Shown: positions 48,699-60,342, counted from the first letter of the stretch. The stretch is DNA of 64,000 nt from Papaver somniferum (GCF_003573695.1 NC_039365.1:130907466-130971465), one strand, 5' to 3'. Numbers and translations are program-made. The notes: a model not told the origin generated them from the sequence alone.

Positions 48699-50892
48699 TA
48701 ATAAGCACGTAAGTGCGATGTATTTACATCCGTAGCTACGTTGGTTAGGCCTCGTGATTTCTCTAATAAGATTGTTTTGAGTCATTTATAGAAAATTAAA
48801 GGGAATTGGATCACCCAAACAATAAATGCTAAATTAGAAGCCAATAGCAGTTTGGGACGAAAGCAACCAAAGTCAGTGTTCTCACGATACCCAGATAACT
48901 ATCAAGTTTGTGAGCTGCCAAGTCTGTAACTCATGCCGTAGAACCATCTGTTTGGTTGCATGTCACGGCCACGAGGTCATTGAGATTAAAACATGCACGA
49001 CCCACTAGATGAAAAGGCATTCTCCGTCTTCACCTAAGGGATTCAACTTCTGTTCCTGCCAAGAAAGGGTTGGCCGCTATCGTTTCATGTACAGACGAGC
49101 TGGAGATAAAGAACAACATATGGAATTTTGGGGGTTTATGGTAGCAACCGAAATTAGGTTTTGCTGTGGTTTGAGCAGGGTGGCGACGATGAAGGGTATG
49201 AACTGGATTATGCCGAGAACCAGTGAGAAGAATACAGCCTGAATGGGTTCGATTCACTGGATATGGACTGAATTCAGGCCAAGAAATTATCGAGAAGAGC
49301 AAGGAAATAAATGGTGTATGTTCTTGAGACGATGACTGATGATTCAATGGAAGATAGTGGTGGTTCTCAGGTACTTCGAATGGGTTTATTTTGCTGTTGT
49401 GAATTGTGATCGATGAAGCTGGAACTAAGAAGTTAAGAGAAGAGAAACTGGTGGAAGTTGGATATTGCTCGAGTCTGGTAAGGTCCTCATGCGCTTGAAG
49501 TTGCCTGCGAACTGTTTGTAAGAAGGCCTAGAAAAGATTGGAAATTGGTGATGTTTACGGTGGCTGCTGTTTTATTTCACTCAGTAGCCATGGTCCTGAT
49601 GTTGGCTGGAATTGGGTTCGAATGTGCTGAGATTCCAAGACCGGGAATGGAACTGTAGTTACAGTAGCGAAGATGAAGAATGGGTTCTCAAAATTGGAGT
49701 CTGTATCTGCAAACGAGAATGAAGGGTCTACCACAGCAACGGTCGATAGAGCAAAGAAGTGCAACCGTTATGGAGAGCTGACAGTAAGTGGTTAATCTGT
49801 ATGGGCAGTGTTATGTTCATTGGATGAAGGCTTGAGAAGATATAAGAGTAGATGGGGTGCTGTTGATTGTTACATTAAGAAGACGCAGGAAGATGATGGT
49901 AGCTGGTGATGGAGTGGGGTTATGGTTGCTGCCATCGGTGATGTCAATGAAACCCGAGCAGATGAAGAGTAGAAGATGGAGGACTTCAGGGTTGGCTAAA
50001 TTCTGTCCATTTTGTATTGTGTTGTTTGATTAAGTGGGGGAACTGACTTACCTTGCAATTCGGAGGTGGTCTCAGATGGTCAGATACTAGGTTGTTTGTT
50101 TGGTCATTGGTGTTGTTAGGAGTGAAAGAATACGAGAAGGAACGACCGGTGCTGTGGTCAGATTTGGAAAGCAGTTTGGATTCGGAAAGTGGTCCTTGGA
50201 TGGACTGGGCCTCCGCAGATTCGCTAGGTCTTTTTTTTTAGTTTCTTCGCAACACTATAGAAAAGAGGAGAAGAAGCCGTCTGGAGTTGGATCTTGAGAG
50301 GTTGCAGCTATAGAGCCGAAAACCTTAAAGGGGAGGAGGCGGCAACAGGGCTGTGGAGAGAATAGGGTTTGCAATTTTGTTCTCTTCTTACATATCTTGC
50401 TAGTTTTTCATGTTAGGGTGAAAGGATGAACTTGTAGGATATTTTTACTTGTGTTCTTAACAATGGGTTTCTTTATTATGAGCTTAATGTTAATGGTTTT
50501 GGCTCTCTATCAATGTTTTACTTTCTCAATGATTTTTCATGTTCTATGCCATGTATAGTTCATCATTAGATTAGTAGAAGAACTCATTGAACCTTATTAA
50601 TAATTGAATTATGAATTTCATTTGACTATTTATACCATGTAAATCTAGGGCTTAAGAATTCTACTTTAAGGTGAGAATAAACAATAATTTTGATAATTCT
50701 TGTCAACAATTTTAAACGAAGACATCTTGTGCAATTCTTAAACTTCTTAAATATTGATTTGATTGGTTAGTTTTTGGTATTAGCTAATAGTACTATTTTC
50801 ACATTCCTCGCGGGAACGACCTGTACTTGTCATTGTCTACTAGTTAGACACTGTGCGCTTGCAGTATTTTATTGTAGGTTTCACAACCTACC
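48699..50892 (+). repeat. Element G LTR2
   Basis: 2194 bp. It starts TAATAAGCACG (TA instead of TG) and ends CACAACCTACCA. It lacks about 125 bp present in LTR1 between GACATCTTGTGCA and ATTCTTAAAC (near 50730). Confidence 0.88.
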
Positions 50893-50897
50893 AGGTA

Positions 50898-51208
50898 CGT
50901 AAACTTAAGTTTTGGACTTTGGCCATGTCTGGCAGTTCGCAAACGGGTATGCATACTGTCGTACCAAACCTAACTCAGGTGAAACCGTTCGCAAACGGCT
51001 ATGCAAACTTGGTTCCCGGACTTTAACAGTTAAAACCGTTCGCATACGGGAATGCATACTTGGTTCCCTGACTTGAATCATAATACAACAGTTTGCATAC
51101 TGGTATGCATACTGTGCTATATCCAGACAATGGTTTAATTGTTCTAAACTCCAATTTCAATCGTTGAAACATCCTTAGAAGACGACAATAGCTGTCTCAC
51201 ACAAATTA
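50898..51208 (-). repeat. Element B 5' LTR, third piece, with a short tandem array
   Basis: Continues the copia LTR between G and F. From about 50932 to 51115 four roughly 50-bp units repeat the pattern (C/T)GCA(A/T)AC(G/T)GG(T/A)ATGCATACT plus TGGTTCCC-GACTT-like sequence. It ends at the F target site. Confidence 0.82.
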
Positions 51209-51417
51209 TTAGCTGCGGATGGTGGTTTTTAGATTAGGGTTAAAATCATAAAACCGCACATCTGACATGACGTCACTATGACCATTAGCGCATTTATTAG
51301 ACCAATCAGCATGCCTACGTAAGAATTACCAGGGTACCTTTTTTTTTATTATGTGTCATGTTCCACGGCAGAACCCGTAACATTGACCGACATCATCTAT
51401 GCCAAACCATAATTCTC

Positions 51418-51730
51418 ATGCTACCGTGCCAATGGCAAACCACGCCAGCCACGTCTCCGCGCCAAGGCATGCCAACCATGCCACCCGCATCACCTTGCCA
51501 GCCGCGTCTCCGCGCCAAGGCATGCCAACCATTCCATCCGCACCACCGTGCCAATGGCAAACCTTGCCAGCCACGTCTCCGCGCCAAGGCATGGCAACCA
51601 TGCCAGCCGCACCACCGTTCCAATGGCAAGCCATGCCAGCCACGTCTCCGCGCCAAGGCATGCCAACCATGCCAGCCGCACCACCGTGCCAATGGCAAGC
51701 CATGCCAGCCGCACCACATGTGCCAATGGC
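51418..51730 (+). repeat. 72-bp minisatellite in F
   Basis: GTCTCCGCGCCAAGGCATG recurs at about 51450, 51507, 51578 and 51650; the last interval is 72 bp and the first is shorter. Units also share GTGCCAATGGCAA. Confidence 0.8.
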
Positions 51731-51904
51731 ATGCCGCACCAGCCACCTTGCCGCGTCTAAGCATGCTATGCCGACCTTCCCTTCACGGCTGTCAAAACGA
51801 AGGCGTGCGACAATCAACGGCCACCCTTCCATCTTAGATGCAAATCTCAGTCGTCCATGGTCACCAACCAACGCATGATAACCTTTGGCCCAACACCAAA
51901 ACCC

Positions 51905-53150
51905 TAGTTTGGCCACGCCTAAAACATGCCAAGGCATGCCGACCATGCTACATGTGCCAATGGCATGCCGCGCCAGCCACCTTGACGCGCCTAAGCCATG
52001 CCATGCCGGCCTTCCCTTCACGGCTGCCAAAACAAAGGCGTGCGACAATCAACGGCCACCCTTCCATCGTGGATGCAAATATCAGCCGTCCAAGGTCGCC
52101 AACCAACGCATGGTAACCTTTGGCCCAACGCATGGGGAAAATCATGCATTAATTAATAATGCTAGTATAAAATAGTAATCACAGAATATTTGGGATTGCT
52201 ACTACGCGCACCATTCTGAGTGAATTTCATATACATTGAATTGCTCAATGAGCGAGGAGGTTTTTTGCATTCGTCACTTTTCAAATGTCACAAGTGTTGA
52301 CTCCATTAATTAGTTAACTTCTGCTATGTTTATTATGTTGTTTATTGTATCTGTAAAAAAATTTGACTATTGTATATGTATCATTTGAGAGAAGTTCATG
52401 TATATATATTCTGAGTGGGGTTAGTTTTGGGATAAGTTTTGTAGCAGATTTCTTAATTGAATGTTTAAGTATTTGATTGGTCGCGCCTAAAACATGCCAA
52501 GGCATGCCGACCATGCCACATGTGCCAATGGCATGCCGCGCCATCCACCTTGTCGCGCCTAAGTCATGCTATGCCGGCCTTCCCTTCACGGCTGCCAAAA
52601 CGAAGGCGTGCGACAATCAACGGCCACCCTTCCATCTTAGATGCAAATATCAGCCGTCCAAGGTTACCAACCATCGCATGGTAACCTTTGTCCCAACGCC
52701 AAAATCCTAGTTTGGTCGCGCCTAAAACATGCCAAGGCATGCCGACCATGCCACATGTGCCAATGACATGCCGCGCCAGCCACCTTGTCGCGCCTAAGCC
52801 ATGCCGGCCTTCCTTTCACGGCTGCTAAAACGAATGCGTGCGACAATCAACGGCCACACTTCCATCTTAGATGCAAATCTCAACCGTCCAAGGTCACCAA
52901 CCAACGCATGGTAACCTTTGTCCCAACGCCAAAACCCTAGTTTGGCCGCGCCTAAAACATGCCAAGGCATGCCGACCATGCCACATGTGCCAATGGCATA
53001 CCGCGCCAGCCACCTTGCCGCGCCTAAGCCATGCCATGACGGCCTTCCCTTCACGGCTGCCAAAATGAAGGCGTGTGACAATCAACGGCCACCCTTCCAT
53101 CTTAGGTGCAAAATCTCGACCGTCGAAGGTTACCACCGAGCCGGAAAGTC
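51905..53150 (+). repeat. About 229-bp tandem array in F, interrupted once
   Basis: The unit start GCGCCTAAAACATGCCAAGG (first copy has CACGCC) recurs near 51916, 52484, 52716 and 52946. The last intervals are about 230 bp. Copy 1 is separated from copy 2 by about 345 bp of unrelated AT-rich sequence (52130-52475). Confidence 0.82.
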
Positions 53151-53846
53151 TCCCAAGCTCAACTTGCCATACAACAACAACATGCTACATGTTTTCCATG
53201 AAAACACTCGAGACATCAACACATGTCACAAACTAGGGGATGCTCATTGGGTATTGGTTTGGAGGTTTACAGCGTGTAGCGTACACTACGCCCGTTACAA
53301 GACAGTGTCATAAGGATGAGGCGGTTAGTAAATACAGGGAGTAATGGTAAAATGCTTTCTTTTATGGAACATCAATTCCAGGCGTTACCAGTTACCACCT
53401 CCTCCCATGTACTCATCCGATTTTTATTTCTTACGAGACAAAAGTACGTTTTACTTCGACTTGTATAAATAGGTCTTACCTATTTCCACCGAACAACAAG
53501 TTCTGGTCAGGAGCGTACAACACTCAGAAAAACATTTGCTGTCTTTCCCATCCGTTAGCTTCCCACTTTCTGATACAAGTCCTAAAACAACTACTCTTCC
53601 AGAATCAACTATTCTGGTCTCAACACTCTCTTCGCTTCCTCCCAAAACCAACCCTTCTCCTTTACTTTGTGACTGAAGCAAGTCTGAAACGGCCATTTCT
53701 TGGTTTAGGCCGGATTTGTATAGATTTATCTCTCGAATCTAAAGTACTCCCTTGCAGTACATTGTTTAGGGTTTAAATTTGTTTCTCACCCACACACCCG
53801 AAATTACCAAAATCAGCAAAAACCATTTTCACCCCCAAACATTAGC

Positions 53847-54424
53847 TTATAAGTAATTTTCAAGTGATAGAATGATCAATATGAAACATTCTGATTCTAC
53901 CTCAAATGACTGTCTCACACAAATCATGTAAGATGTTACAAGGCGATTTTCACATGATCAACTTTTGACTCGTTATTTAGTTTCCAATAAATAAATTGTT
54001 TCCAACTAAACTCATCAAGAATAATGATGAATGTAGTTAAATCAAAAAGCTTTCCAACACATATTTCGAGAAATATATAAGCGAGTTAAACTCAGCTTGA
54101 AATATCAAATGTGTATAATGTAAAAGTTTATATATACGACTTAGTCTCAATAGAAGATAGAATAGAATAGACTTCTGAGTGATAGATAAGTTTTAGTCTT
54201 CAGATACCTTTTGTGGATGAAATTCCTCCAAGCTCTCCTCAGTATATCTTCGTCTTCAATCGATAAACACCGTGAAGTCTAAATCTCAACTACACATTCT
54301 ATCCTAATCCGAGACATAGCTATAAGTAGACTAGAAATCAAGACTTATAGTTTTGATCATCTAAACTTGACAAACAAGCTTGAGATAGCAACGCTTGCGA
54401 GTTCGACTGAGCAGTACTCTAACA
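53847..54424 (-). repeat. Element B 5' LTR, outer end
   Basis: 578 bp matching 16345-16941. On the minus strand it begins TGTTAGAGTACTGCTCAG at 54424. The first five bases outside are CATAG (54425-54429), the expected target duplication, whose partner is lost. Confidence 0.88.
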
Positions 54425-54634
54425 CATAGCATTAACCCAAACAGGTAGTTTGGTGCCCTCTTTAAAAGTTTTTGGTTCAGGAGGTGGTTTAAGTAAAGTA
54501 GCAAGAGCAAGAGGTACATGATGCTTCATTGAGCTATCAACTACAAAATATTTAGATAAAGGAATAAGTACATGAATACCTAATTTAGACCTTGTATGTA
54601 TGCCAGAAGTAGGCTGATCTGTAGAAAGAGAATT

Positions 54635-56090
54635 TCAAATCTCTGGAGTTAGAGCAGATATAACATTAGAAAGAGAACAATCAGTTGACACAAACTTTGA
54701 AGGAGAAATAACAGTGGAAGTAGTATCTTGTAATACTGGCACAATTGGAGAATTAGATGAAACCTCAGTAGAAGTAGCACAAGAAAACTTAGCTTCATCA
54801 AAAACTACATGAGTAGTAACATATATCATGTGAGTGTGCAAGTCCATACATTTATACCCCTTGTGATGGATGTTATATCCCAGAAACACACAAGCAGCTA
54901 ATTTAGGACTGAGCTTATCTTTCTTATAAGCCACTAAGTTTGGATAACACAAACACCCATAAACTCTAAGAAGAGAGTAATCTGGATTAAACTTATATAA
55001 AGCTTCGTAAGGAGATTTGTATTCAAGAAGTTTACTTGGAAGTCTATTAATAAGAAAAACAACTACTAAGAAAGAATCAAACCAAAACTTCTTGGGAAGA
55101 GAAGCATCAAAAGACAGTGTATTCCCCATTTCTGTGACATGTCCATGCTTTCTCTCTGCTGAACCATTTTGTTGATGAAGATGAGGACATGAAACTCTTA
55201 AAGTAATTCCACTGGAATCAAGCAATTCTCTAAATGGTTCTTTTGTAAGCTCAAGAGCACCATCACACTGAAAATGTTTGATCTTGACATCAAATAGATT
55301 CTCAACAAGTGACTTAAACAACTTAAAGCAATGAACACTATCTGATTTATTCTTCATTAGATAAATCCATGAAAATTTAGTACAATCATCAACAAAGAGA
55401 ATGTAATACTTGTATTCCAAATGAGATTGTACAGGGACAAGACCCAAAATATCAGAGTGAACTAACATAAGTGGTGTACTATCAATACTACCAGTATCAT
55501 GAAATGGTAAACACTTATTCTTGTCTAACTGACATGATCCACAAATATAAAAAGTAAATTTTGCAGATAGCTTGATGTCAGTGGCAGTATCAATCTTATG
55601 AAGAATCTTCTGAGCAGGATGGCCTAGTCTTGCATGCCATAAAGCTAAGGGAGCTACCAAGGTAGTAAAAGCAGTACACTATGTTGTGAAGCAGTATTAA
55701 GTTGTTGAACAGTAGTATGTGAAGCAGATTGACCAGATATTATTATATATATCCCATTCTGCATCCTCCCTCTAGCAAGAATAAGGTTGTTCTTCAATGA
55801 CTTGATTTCATATCCCCATGGATAGAACATACACACAAAGTTATTTTCTTGAGTAAACTGAGCGACAGACATTATTTTATGTTGCAAATGAGGAACATAA
55901 AGAACTTTTTGTATATTAAACTGCTTAGATGATGTAAATAAGGTAGAAGAACCTATTAAGGATATAGGAAGTAACTTACCATCTCCAACCATAACGCCAG
56001 AATACGCAGTAGTATTCTGTAAAATAGATGCATTATTGGTCATATGGCTAGATGCACCAGAGTCAGGTATCCAAACTGGACCAGAACTAC
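54635..56090 (-). pseudogene. Element C protease and integrase
   Basis: Protease: WIPDSGASSHMTNN (near 56050-56090), then VMVGDGKLLPISLIGSSTL and the pre-integrase region (55654-56043). A frame change near 55655 leads to 54635-55660 (341 codons). The latter has the zinc site HARLGHPAQKIL and CGSCQLDKNK, and a DDE core with LVHSDILGL, YYILFVDDCTKFSWIYLMK, IKHFQCDGALEL, SCPHLHQQNGSAERKHGHV and YGCLCYPN. An Asp-to-other change is likely: FQCDGALEL stands where copia usually has QSDxGxEF. The frame ends upstream of RT, where B was inserted. Confidence 0.9.
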
Positions 56091-57480
56091 TCTGACTCCA
56101 ATATCCTCCACTTTCATAAGCAGTATCATAATGAAATTGAACATTGAATTCATACTCATTAGAGAACCAAGGTGAGGTTGAACTGTTTCCTGCGTTAAGA
56201 TCTAGAACAAATAAGGCCTTCTATGGAGGTGCAGCACTGTTGCAAGATACAAAATATCGAAATCTACAACAATTTTCAAGATGACATTGTTTATGAGAGA
56301 TTTGACAAGGAACTAAACCATAGTCTAATACTTGTTTTTTTGCAGGATCAAATTCAGTCTTACGAAAACCAGGAGGATAAGAAGATGAACTAGTTGATAG
56401 TTTGTTGGTGATGGTGATGAAATTGAATTATATGAGGGCACAGGTTTGCGAGAATTAGATTTATAAGATGAATTTTGTTTCTTGACAAAGAAAGCAGAGT
56501 TCGTTTGATCTGTGATAAGTGAAGAAAATGAATCTAAATCTTGCTCTTTGAAGAATTGTTCATGACTGGTAAGACGTGATCGAAGTTCAAAGAATGATAA
56601 TGGAGGTTCCATATTTTGAAAACTAACCACAAAATGGATAAACTCTCGACCGAGACCATTAAGAGTATACATTACTAGATCTGAATCTTGAACTAGTTCT
56701 CCAATCTATGCTAGAGAATCTGTAATTGTCTTGATCGGATGAAGAAATCATAGATTGTTGAGGAGCCTTTCTTGATAGAATGAAGTTGAGATCTCAACAA
56801 AGATTTTCGAGCAAGAAATTGATCACTAAAAAGCTTTGGTAGATGAAACCATTTGTCACTTGTTGTGTGTCGACCAAGAGGTTCAGAAGAAAAAGATCGA
56901 TCAACAGTCGCATCGATACAAGATCCAACAAACTTATCAATCTGCAACCACTCAAGATAATTAGGATTATGAATATGAGTGTTGTTAATCATCACTGTAG
57001 GAGATTCAGGAGGAACAGATCCATCAACAAAACCATATAGATTGGTACAAATAAGAATTGATGAGATATGATCTTTCCAGACAAGATAATTTGAATCATC
57101 AAGTTTACCAGAAACAAAATTAGATATATTTTGAAAGGGAATTATAAATCTACTATGGAAATTAAACGGATTGTAGAAAAAAGATTGTAATTGGTGTTGT
57201 TGAAAGTAAAAAATAGGAAATTGATGTTGTTGAGGTGAAGTACGACGTGGATTTTGTATTGGAGTGTGTTGTAGAGGTGGTCATGGAGTAGTAGAAGATG
57301 GTGGTGGATATTTTTGTTGTGTTAGTGGCGGCGGTGGTGGTGGTTGAGAAGAAGAAGGTAAAGAGGATTGTTGTTTATGATGTATTGGAGAAGACAATGG
57401 TGGGATAATTGTTGATGTTGAGAATGTTGTTGTTGACAGCAGAAGAAGATGCAGTATGTGTTTGAGTTGTTCTCACCATT
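56091..57480 (-). pseudogene. Element C Gag
   Basis: Broken into several frames. The N-terminus has KLDDSNYLVWKDHISSIL (copia Gag start, near 57100), then HNPNYLEWLQIDKFVGSCID (56711-56995), NGLGREFIHFVVSFQNME and LTSHEQFFKEQ (56325-56672). A zinc knuckle near 56250-56310 has its second Cys replaced by Ser (CQISHKQCHLENC). Upstream, from 57480, the frame is Ser/Thr/Asn-rich low complexity. Confidence 0.82.
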
Positions 57481-57590
57481 GTTAAGTCAAGTTTCAGGTG
57501 GAAATGATGCAGGTTTAATGGTGGTTTGAAAGTAGGATAAAGTTGTAGGATCGAAGGAAGTCAAGATTCCCTTTGGTATCTAGTACCATG

Positions 57591-57810
57591 TGAGAAATGT
57601 AATTAATTGATTATCAAAGATTAAGAGTAAAGAAACATGAGTAAGTCTTATATAGACTTATTGAGTCAATAGAAAGTAGCAAACAATATCAGGAGGTGAA
57701 CAAACACAATTGTAATAAGAAAAACAGTTACTATTATGCCAGATGAAAAATAGTTGTCACCTACTACTACATCTTGTGGATAGGATTCTCTGCATAGGAT
57801 GAGTTCGTAC
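57591..57810 (-). repeat. Element C 5' LTR, inner piece (with 60348-60378 as outer piece)
   Basis: The minus-strand TATA box CTATATAAG lies at about 57648-57656. The LTR ends TTTCTCA next to TGGTACTAGATACC (57575-57588), a poor match to the initiator-Met site. The outer piece ends with TGCGTTAGACTC at 60378. Total about 250 bp. Boundaries are inferred. Confidence 0.5.
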
Positions 57811-58379
57811 TGTTGGAATTTCAGCTCCTTAACCTTTATGATTTACCACTAAGCATCATAGAAGCTAACTACATGCTGAAATTAGACTTGAAACTAGTAT
57901 TAGCATACTCAACAACTCACTGAAAATAACACCATATCTAGCAAAAATACTACACATAGTTCATATCAAAACAGGTTATTGTACAAGGAAATAGAACATA
58001 CAAGACACTTAAACTTTCATGACTTATTATAAACTTCTATTTCCTCACATTACTATTTTTTGATGGATGAAAACATATTTGCTTTTAAAGAAATCTTGTG
58101 AGGCTAGAAGAGAGTCCCAGTCATGCTTGCCACATGTCACTCCAACCTTTCCATCATGAGTTGGAGGACACCTCAGGGATACATTGTACACCTCATATGA
58201 CATGTCAAGCTAGTTGACATGTCATGCTAAGCTTTAACCTTATCTAGCATTATCCTTAAGCTAGTATTCAATGCATGATTAATACAATGCGGATTAAGAC
58301 TAATACGACTTAACTTAATCTAAACAAGCATTACTTTAACCATATGGGATTTGTTGCGCAAAATACAAAAAATCTAACA
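57811..58379 (-). repeat. Element D LTR (left copy)
   Basis: 569 bp, closely matching 59760-60342. The right copy has a small extra segment ACCATAAACATGCCTTAATG near 60232-60252. Confidence 0.88.
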
Positions 58380-59759
58380 TCTCCTACTTGTTTAAGTAAC
58401 AAAACCCTTTTAAAACTTTTTATACTACCCTTTTAAAACTTTTTATGCTAACCGCACACTCGAGTCAAATAGTACGCTAGCATTCGACTATAGAGAATCA
58501 CCCCTTGTATTCAAAAGGTGCAAGCTATTTCTACAGTCAGAAAACTAAACGACCAATTATTCCCAAGTAAAACATTTTATTTTTCAAAACAGAAAAACAT
58601 TTTATTGGCTTAGCTTTACGCCAAAACCAAACTAAACTTGAAAACTTCATTTGGCCTAGCCTTATACCAACTGAATTGCACTTGTAACTTTATTGGCTTA
58701 GCTTAAATCCATACAAGCAACACTACATATGCTCTTACGCCACCCGCATGTTCTCCTTAATGATATCCCCATTGTCTTGCTCGGATTAAGCACTATGCTC
58801 GTATTCTAATGAGACCAAGAACTTTAGGACATTGATGATATCGAACGAGAACCATATTTCATACCAGAAATCACTTTGTGAGCATATACACCTTACAAAA
58901 GTAAGGAAAAAAACATGATGATAAAGCCATAAAGATCATATTCCCATTAACTTCAAGCACAACACATAACACATGCTTTATCTCAAACTAGAGATTACTT
59001 TATAAACATACAAACCTTAAAGAATAAGAGAATGATGATAAACAAGCTACAAACACCATTCCCACTGAATTTCAGATTCAAACAAAGCATGGAATAAACT
59101 TGATGATAAATCACAATCACAATTCCACTAAAATTCAGATTCACACAACACATACATGCTTATTATCACTTTATACAACTATAACATAAACCAAGTAAAT
59201 AGCGTGTCAATAAGCAAAACAATAACATCTTAAACTCAAAGCAAGACTCTGTATCATCGCAAATCACCTTTGGGCAGAAATTACGACATACAATGAGTCC
59301 TAATAAGTTTAAGAATAAATTTTCATTTGAAAAGCTTTCACTCATATGAGACTTGATTCACATCAAACTTCATAAACACAAAACACCTTTGGGCAAGATT
59401 CGTGTTTACAATTTCTGAATGAATCAAAACAAACCACCACAATCACATAATTCTCATTAATAAACTTACAATTTTTCAAAACAGAAAAAATTCAGACCTT
59501 GTACTTGAACAGAAAACACTATTTTGAGAAGTCTAAATCCATTACAGATGTGAACAAACCTTGATTGTGATACACGAATCTTCTGCAGCTGCTCCAGTTC
59601 TTGTTATACCGATTTACATGCCCACATCATCAAGTATGAAGTACCGAATCACCGCATGTGAGAAGAACTACAACCTTAGAAGGAAAACAATCCAAAACCT
59701 CAACCATACAATCACCCTAGCTGTTGAATATGTTATAACTAGGTGAAATAGAAGTTGAA

Positions 59760-60342
59760 TGTTGGAATTTCATCTCCTTAACCTTTATGTTTTACCACTA
59801 AGTATCATAGAAGCTAACTACATGTTGAAATTAGACTTGAAACTAGTATTAGCATACTCAACAACTCACTGAAAACAGCACCATATCTAGCAAGAATACT
59901 ACACATAGTTCATATCAAAACAGGTTATTGTACAAGGAAATAGAACACACAAGACATTTAAACTTTCATGACTTATTATCAACTTATATTTCCTCACATT
60001 ACTCTTTTTTGATGGATGAAAATAGATTTGCTTTTAAAGAAAACTTGTGAGGCTAGAAGAGAGTCCCAGTCATGCTTGCCACATGTCACTCCAACCTTTC
60101 CATCATGAGTTGGAGGACACCTCATTGCTACATTGGAAACCTCATATGACATGTCAAGCTAGTTGACATGTCATGCTAAGCTTTAACCTTATCTAGCATT
60201 AGCCTTAAGCTAGTCTTTAATGCATGATTAATACCATAAACATGCCTTAATGCGGATTAAGACTAATCAAACTTAATTTAATCTAAACAAACATTACTTT
60301 AACCATATGGGATTTGTTGCGCAAAACACAAAAAATCTAACA
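59760..60342 (-). repeat. Element D LTR (right copy)
   Basis: 583 bp, TGTTGGAATTTCATC to AATCTAACA. Few differences from the left copy, which suggests a fairly recent insertion. Confidence 0.88.

Larger units (their letters stand above)
23879..50892 (+). mobile_element. Element G: non-autonomous Ty3/gypsy element without pol, carrying H
   Basis: LTR1 is 23879-46382 with H inserted; PBS at 46389; one acidic reading frame; a minisatellite; PPT; LTR2 48699-50892. The target duplication GGTAC is perfect (23874-23878 and 50893-50897). No protease, RT or integrase sequence is visible in the 2.3-kb interior. It would depend on proteins from another gypsy element; the PBS type is shared with A and H. 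Confidence 0.88.
51214..53841 (+). mobile_element. F: solo LTR of the element I family
   Basis: 2628 bp, TGCGGATGGTGGTTTTTAG to CCCCCAAACA, with a perfect 5-bp duplication TTAGC (51209-51213 and 53842-53846). The TATA box is at 53464-53473. It is a more diverged member than E1, with expanded arrays in the middle. No interior or second LTR is present. Frames of 60-210 codons in it come from the arrays. Confidence 0.85.
16345..54424 (-). mobile_element. Element B: long-LTR Ty1/copia (SIRE-like) with three insertions in its 5' LTR
   Basis: Minus-strand order: 5' LTR (54424 back to 19616, interrupted), PBS (19601-19613), gag remnant, protease, large internal deletion, RT end and RNase H, PPT and partial 3' LTR (16345-16941). 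The LTR pieces 19616-21233, 23833-23873, 50898-51213 and 53847-54424 total about 2.56 kb and match the solo LTR at 11325-13886. The right end TGTTAG abuts element C. The left end is truncated near 16345, so no duplication can be shown there. Confidence 0.85.
57811..60342 (-). mobile_element. Element D: small non-autonomous LTR retrotransposon
   Basis: Two LTRs (57811-58379 and 59760-60342) around a 1.38-kb interior with no coding capacity. On the plus strand they read TGTTGGAATTTC to AAAAATCTAACA. Flanks are CGTAC and CGTAT (four of five). Minus orientation is preferred because CAAGTAGGAGA, a copia-type polypurine tract, precedes TGTTAGATTTTT at 58379. No tRNA-like primer site is recognised. 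Inserted in the LTR of C. Confidence 0.8.

Noticed and set aside
51358..53313. Overlapping frames up to 210 codons rich in Ala, His, Trp, Cys and Pro
   Set aside because: They are translations of the 72- and 229-bp arrays in solo LTR F, in several frames and both strands at once.
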